From: Pseudomonas nitroreducens
Lineage (GTDB): Bacteria > Pseudomonadota > Gammaproteobacteria > Pseudomonadales > Pseudomonadaceae
DNA length: 7,691 nucleotides
Reading direction: 5' to 3'
Assembly (NCBI RefSeq): GCF_014204515.1
Contig: NZ_JACHLI010000067.1
Span: 1 to 7,691 of the forward strand
The notes under the pieces are model-generated. The model was not told the DNA's origin, searched no databases, and saw nothing but the letters and a program-made list of their open reading frames with translations. This document shows positions 7,001 through 7,691 of this stretch, piece after piece (positions within the stretch are counted from its first letter, which is position 1; each line of letters starts with the position of its first letter). Made by a program: the position numbers and the translations under genes.

Positions 7001-7597
7001 TGCCTGGACCAAAAGGTTGCTGGCGGCACTGTGCAGCAGGCCGTCAGTACTGTTGTCCAGGTCGCCGTCCGCGAGTAGAAGGGCCAGTTCGTCCTGACTG
7101 GCCAGGGTGCCACCTGCGCTGTTGTTCAGTTGCCCGGTGGTGATCTGCAGGCGACTCTGGCTGGCAAGTTGGCCGCCGCGGTTGTCCAGGCTGCCTGCGC
7201 TGAGCAGCAACTCCGCGCCACTGGCTAAGCGTCCGCGATTGGCGTTAATCAGGGCACCGGTCAGGGTGCCGGTGAGCACGCCTTCACTGACCAGCAGACC
7301 GCCACTGTTGTCCAGGCTGCGCCCTTTCAAAGCAACGCGCTTGGCACTGATCTGACCGCCTCGGTTGAGCAGTTCGGCCTGCTCACCGGCTAAGGTCAGT
7401 TGTCCTTCGGCACTGATCAGACCGGCTTCGCTGTTATCCAGTTGCTGGGCAATGGTCAGCTCAATGGCCTGCTGGCCGGAGACGATGCCGCCACGGTTAT
7501 TCAGGTTTGCGGCACTGACCGTTTGCTTGCCCTGACTGACCAAGGCGCCTTCGTCGTGGTTATCCAGGGCGCCACTAAGACGCACGCTCAATTCACC
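1094..7597 (-). CDS. cdiA: CdiA/FhaB-like contact-dependent toxin, 5' truncated
   Basis: At least 2167 native residues of a giant two-partner-secretion exoprotein that carries a C-terminal toxin to neighbouring cells. Residue numbers count from the TTG at 7591, which is only an in-frame codon; native sequence continues back to 7597 (...GEL), and the frame stays open through the IS end to 7691. Layout: FHA-1 repeats with LDNxxGG cores (1-675); non-repetitive region with C679-Y-E-C682 (680-890); Ser/Gly/Gln/Pro-rich linker (915-1050); conserved block starting YLIETNPDL (1055-1178); FHA-2 repeats with many AGRD motifs (1185-1600); DUF637-like pretoxin (1645-1895); VENN-like VAENATQYNY (1902-1911); toxin (about 2045-2165). 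Missing are the signal peptide, TPS domain and cdiB, so export as encoded here is not possible. The gene stops four bases into the immunity gene. CdiA/FHA identity is secure; the toxin activity is not. Family members are commonly over 3000 residues, so a thousand or more residues are probably missing. Confidence 0.9.
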   Translation of the reverse strand, partial: GELSVRLSGALDNHDEGALVSQGKQTVSAANLNNRGGIVSGQQAIELTIAQQLDNSEAGLISAEGQLTLAGEQAELLNRGGQISAKRVALKGRSLDNSGGLLVSEGVLTGTLTGALINANRGRLASGAELLLSAGSLDNRGGQLASQSRLQITTGQLNNSAGGTLASQDELALLLADGDLDNSTDGLLHSAASNLLVQAKNLNNQGGKLNGQGDVSLQLSGALDNSQQGRIESSAGQLLLTSSSLDNSAGGILSSASGLLQLLTGHFNNNAGITQASRLVIDAQNGIDNRSGHLSAVQGDNRITTTVLDNQGGGLYAGNLLHLSANELLNQSGKVGAGTIDFSLAGALNNSSGLIESTSNLSIAAATIDNQSGRLRALGQSGITSLSSGWLDNRDGRLETANTDLNLNLVGIDNAGGTFLHVGTGQFGISAGQILQAGGSFVTTGRLDITADAWSNSSVLQAGWLNLNVGNFTQTASGQLLASQALTGRGGNWNNDGLIASDGSLDIQLTGTYNGNGRVTSLGDLTLSANQLDLTQNASVAGGQTVTLGASILRNHGRITSAGSLIARAGQLDNFGTLGSAETVRVEATNLLNENGLIFSGGNLLLRTQNFTNRYADVYSLGDLDLAADDGGTWANTLHNLSATLESVGDMRLRVRTLENRMESYSVAAGDLISASIGVRCYECNEPPAIGEGRVPASHLVWMLNYSTSLEESSAPGSIVAGRDLDIQGDSLLNKASTISAGNNIAMALNTFTNQGIALGDYSLLRSFEVPYRGSEGVSFWEQVMAYNAANDPEYQHGTNMSDGSWRPVIRFWNADWDESLEDVMIREGGREADRFAQFGSIRYGFFGASPFDDFARPNYQPGGLVEAPDLLKNATAFDEIAFYGGDSSFISAVVQAGGNVIINAAKDLSNSVIREGVEQAGSNSRVDETGVSGNAPTVVTLNPQLPPEQAQQQVNPITLPGFSLPTGSNGLFRLSGQDATQGSTQTVGSGGSFSFAGQTIGLGEREHALNGSAAQVGNVLVGNGSSASGSTATASLNVAQVQGVPSTARPDNSHKYLIETNPDLTSLKSFLSSDYLLGLLGYDPDHAQMRLGDGLYEQRLIQQAIVARTGQRYIAGINNDEALFKYLMDNAIPYKDRLNLQVGVGLTAEQVAALTHDIVWLEEAIVNGEKVLVPVLYMAQATGRLGPNGALIMGNDVSLISGGNLSNQGTLRASGDLAASAVNITNSGLVEANRLDLIAIDSIKNTQGGILSGRDVSLAALTGDVINERSVTVHEGNLGNRTWTQSYTDSAARIEASNSISINAGRDVSNIGGAIQAGGSTVISAGRDVNLVSAQTLDERTNGRHSFNQNISQLGGEVTAGRDLAVSAGRDITLVATDASAGRDVSLSADRNVTIASGADEQHSYFESKKVTKQEDHVQQQSSSVTAGGDVTIQAGENITLVSSKIGAGDEAYLVAGDRIDVLAANDSDYSLYDKEDKGRWGSKQTRHDEVTDVKAVSSEISAGGDITLLSGGDQKYQAAMLDSGKDVAILSGGSVTFEAAKDLHHEAHSKEDSDLTWTSSKGEGRTDETLRQTQIIAQGSIAIKAVDGLTIDYKHINKQSVSQAIDAMVQADPSLAWIKEAEARGDVDWRAVKEIHDSYSYSNSGLGAGAQLAIAIVMAAVVGPAAMGALTTAGASTAVAAGGAAVAVGASTNATVSFVNNKGNLGDVLKDTTSGDALKGYAISGITAGLTQGAFSDWTGTTTDLNGKIVFSDPSVTLGSFQGLSQFAAKQALQNGTAAALGKILGQDGSLGDALKATLYSTLAAASFNAVGDYTKGVYDEGSIQKILIHAMVGGLLAEASGGDFRTGALAGGANEALVDQLNTWVGGNEDLLTMTSQLVGVLAAATQKDADIDDLATGKWVAENATQYNYKLHEEKAKSAVEAAKNRCQYDAGCPDGASNIDQVKVMDALRAIASKDIQAVSSIDQDVLDFAYYTLRRDPDVRFEILIPDTPFEKTLDWAKLGIDIFSPTPTGKVGGSAKAVEKVSAEVLAELGKKYGDDLSQQIVKGSIGFTEDAAKSALSNLGRVDHSARHLIDAGIITANSGSKAAREAFQNIGQVILTSPSKTFDHVMTQGGQAVKGFYGKIDGNDVVIFVAKEARGKISAGDIVTAIKPSPQQMKNFGL
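1097..1876 (-). other. CdiA-CT module with toxin tip
   Basis: About 260 residues follow the VENN-like motif. The first part (residues 1911-2040) contains NRCQYDAGCPDG, a two-Cys loop often seen in this cytoplasm-entry region, and helical linker sequence. The tip (about 2045-2165) has G-R-V-D-H2070-S-A-R-H2074-L-I-D-A-G, then IGQVILTSPSKTF, then a probable beta-rich end: VKGFYGKIDGNDVVIFVAKE and ISAGDIVTAIKP. The last 100 residues are mildly basic (12 Lys/Arg, 8 Asp/Glu). The order of a His-bearing helix followed by strands with spaced Lys, Thr and His is reminiscent of BECR-fold RNase toxins of polymorphic toxin systems; this is a guess from pattern, not a family match. GC drops to about 43% near 1141-1200, against about 65% upstream. 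Confidence 0.6.
1877..1888 (-). other. VENN-like boundary motif (VAEN)
   Basis: Residues 1902-1905 read V-A-E-N, followed by ATQYNYKLHEEKAK. Enterobacterial CdiA proteins use VENN to mark the start of the variable CT. Pseudomonas proteins of this type, as I recall them, carry an AENAT-YNY variant at the same place. Everything after it is expected to vary between strains. Confidence 0.65.
1907..2659 (-). other. DUF637-like pretoxin domain of CdiA
   Basis: Residues about 1645-1895. It opens with a hydrophobic Ala/Gly-rich stretch (LAIAIVMAAVVGPAAMGALT) and continues with LGSFQGLSQFAAKQALQNG, GDALKATLYSTLAAASFNAVGD, HAMVGGLLAEASGGDF-RTGALAGGANEA and LLTMTSQLVGVLAAA. This run is the signature of the haemagglutinin-associated DUF637 domain. 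It sits between the FHA-2 stalk and the toxin and is thought to keep the CT inside the producer until contact. Confidence 0.85.
2790..4040 (-). repeat. FHA-2 beta-helix repeats
   Basis: Residues about 1185-1600 are degenerate repeats of the form AGGDV-hydrophobic or AGRD (INAGRDVSNIG, ISAGRDVNLVS, VTAGRDLAVSAGRD, ASAGRDVSLSADRN). The later part has longer insertions between strands (SKIGAGDEAYLVAGDRID, SGKDVAILSGGSVTF). This is the haemagglutinin-repeat region that in studied CdiA proteins follows the receptor-binding region and helps the CT cross the target outer membrane. Confidence 0.8.
4058..4429 (-). other. Conserved YLIETNP block of CdiA
   Basis: Residues 1055-1178: YLIETNPDLTSLKSFLSSDY, then LLGYDPDHAQMRLGDGLYEQ, LTAEQVAALTHDIVWLEEA and VLVPVLYMA. 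This non-repetitive block recurs in many FHA/CdiA proteins between the central region and FHA-2. Its exact role is not established to my knowledge. Confidence 0.75.
4915..5560 (-). other. Non-repetitive central region, possible receptor-binding segment
   Basis: Residues about 678-893 interrupt the FHA repeats. They start with R-C679-Y-E-C682-N-E, pass a short stretch of AGRD/SAGNN repeat, then give an aromatic, Tyr/Trp/Asp-rich stretch (FWEQVMAYNAANDPEYQHG, WRPVIRFWNADWDES, FGSIRYGFFGASPFDDFARP). In E. coli CdiA the receptor-binding domain and the Tyr/Pro-rich segment fall between FHA-1 and FHA-2, so position and composition fit. The receptor cannot be told from sequence. Confidence 0.5.
5561..7597 (-). 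repeat. FHA-1 beta-helix repeats (5' part of cdiA fragment)
   Basis: About 675 residues of roughly 20-22-residue degenerate repeats with cores such as LDNRGGQLASQSRLQITTG, LDNSAGGILSSASGLLQLL and IDNQSGRLRALGQSG. These predict a right-handed beta-helix, the extended stalk of the exoprotein. At DNA level, short pieces such as GTTGTCCAGGCTGC recur (near 7181 and 7307), but the repeats are diverged rather than tandem copies. The repeats run right up to the IS junction, so the fragment starts in mid-stalk. Confidence 0.85.
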
Positions 7598-7691
7598 GTA
7601 AGCGCGTGAAAATCGGCGTCCTGGGTGCCTGACCCCGCAGTTGAGACTATTGCGTCCGCAACTTTTCTTGCGGACGCAAGCATGACCACCG
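7598..7691 (+). mobile_element. Partial IS66-family-like end, right copy
   Basis: Exact reverse complement of bases 1-94; reads GTAAGCGCG... into the element on the plus strand. It joins native cdiA at 7597|7598. The adjacent 8 cdiA bases (AATTCACC) do not match the 8 bases at the left junction in either orientation, so the two junctions are not the two flanks of one insertion. A possible element start ATG (7682-7684, then ACC ACC) lies after the hairpin. The strand given is the inward direction of the element. Confidence 0.65.
7650..7679. repeat. Stem-loop inside right IS end
   Basis: Mirror copy of the hairpin at 13-42: two perfect 12-base arms around a CTTTTC loop on the plus strand. It ends two bases before the possible element ATG at 7682. 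Confidence 0.75.

Noticed and set aside
5561..7597. Tandem-repeat or CRISPR-like array
   Set aside because: The periodicity is at protein level (beta-helix repeats); DNA units are diverged and there are no identical repeats with unique spacers.
95..7597. Single IS insertion with the window as a circularised flank
   Set aside because: The 8 bases next to the two junctions (CCTGATCT and AATTCACC) do not match in either orientation, and both ends show the same IS end.

Overview
The window looks like one assembled fragment of a Pseudomonas-type chromosome or accessory island. The basis is high GC (about 65-68% in lines counted by hand through the large gene) and the style of a very large filamentous-haemagglutinin/CdiA protein with a DUF637-like pretoxin region and an AEN-ATQYNY motif of the kind seen in pseudomonads. 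Genus is an inference from recalled protein style, not from a marker gene.

Both ends carry the same 94-bp sequence in inverted orientation (1-94 and 7598-7691, perfect match). The identity stops exactly at a GTAAGCG terminus, which is how IS66-family insertion sequences begin. I read the window as DNA lying between two copies of the same IS66-like end, both facing inward, with only the outermost 94 bp of each copy included. Each end carries a 12-bp-stem hairpin just before a possible element start codon.

Left part, plus strand: the last 31 codons of a membrane-protein gene cut by the IS end (95-188), then a small lipoprotein gene (199-462), then an intrinsic terminator (478-528).

The rest is a minus-strand contact-dependent inhibition (CDI)-type operon. 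The cdiA/fhaB-like gene (7597 down to 1094) has lost its 5' end, so the signal peptide, TPS domain and any cdiB are absent from the window. What remains runs: FHA-1 repeats, a non-repetitive region with a CxxC (possible receptor-binding segment), a low-complexity linker, a conserved YLIETNP block, FHA-2/AGRD repeats, a DUF637-like pretoxin domain, a variant VENN-like motif, and a C-terminal toxin of about 100-120 residues. The toxin gene overlaps by 4 bp (ATGA) an acidic 170-residue gene (585-1097) that sits where the immunity gene belongs. The toxin tip and immunity gene are AT-richer (about 43-47% GC) than the scaffold, consistent with an exchangeable toxin/immunity cassette.

In working order, the CdiA stalk would present the toxin to neighbouring cells and the small protein would protect the producer. 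If the IS junction is real, this copy can no longer be exported normally, leaving a silenced or orphan toxin/immunity locus.
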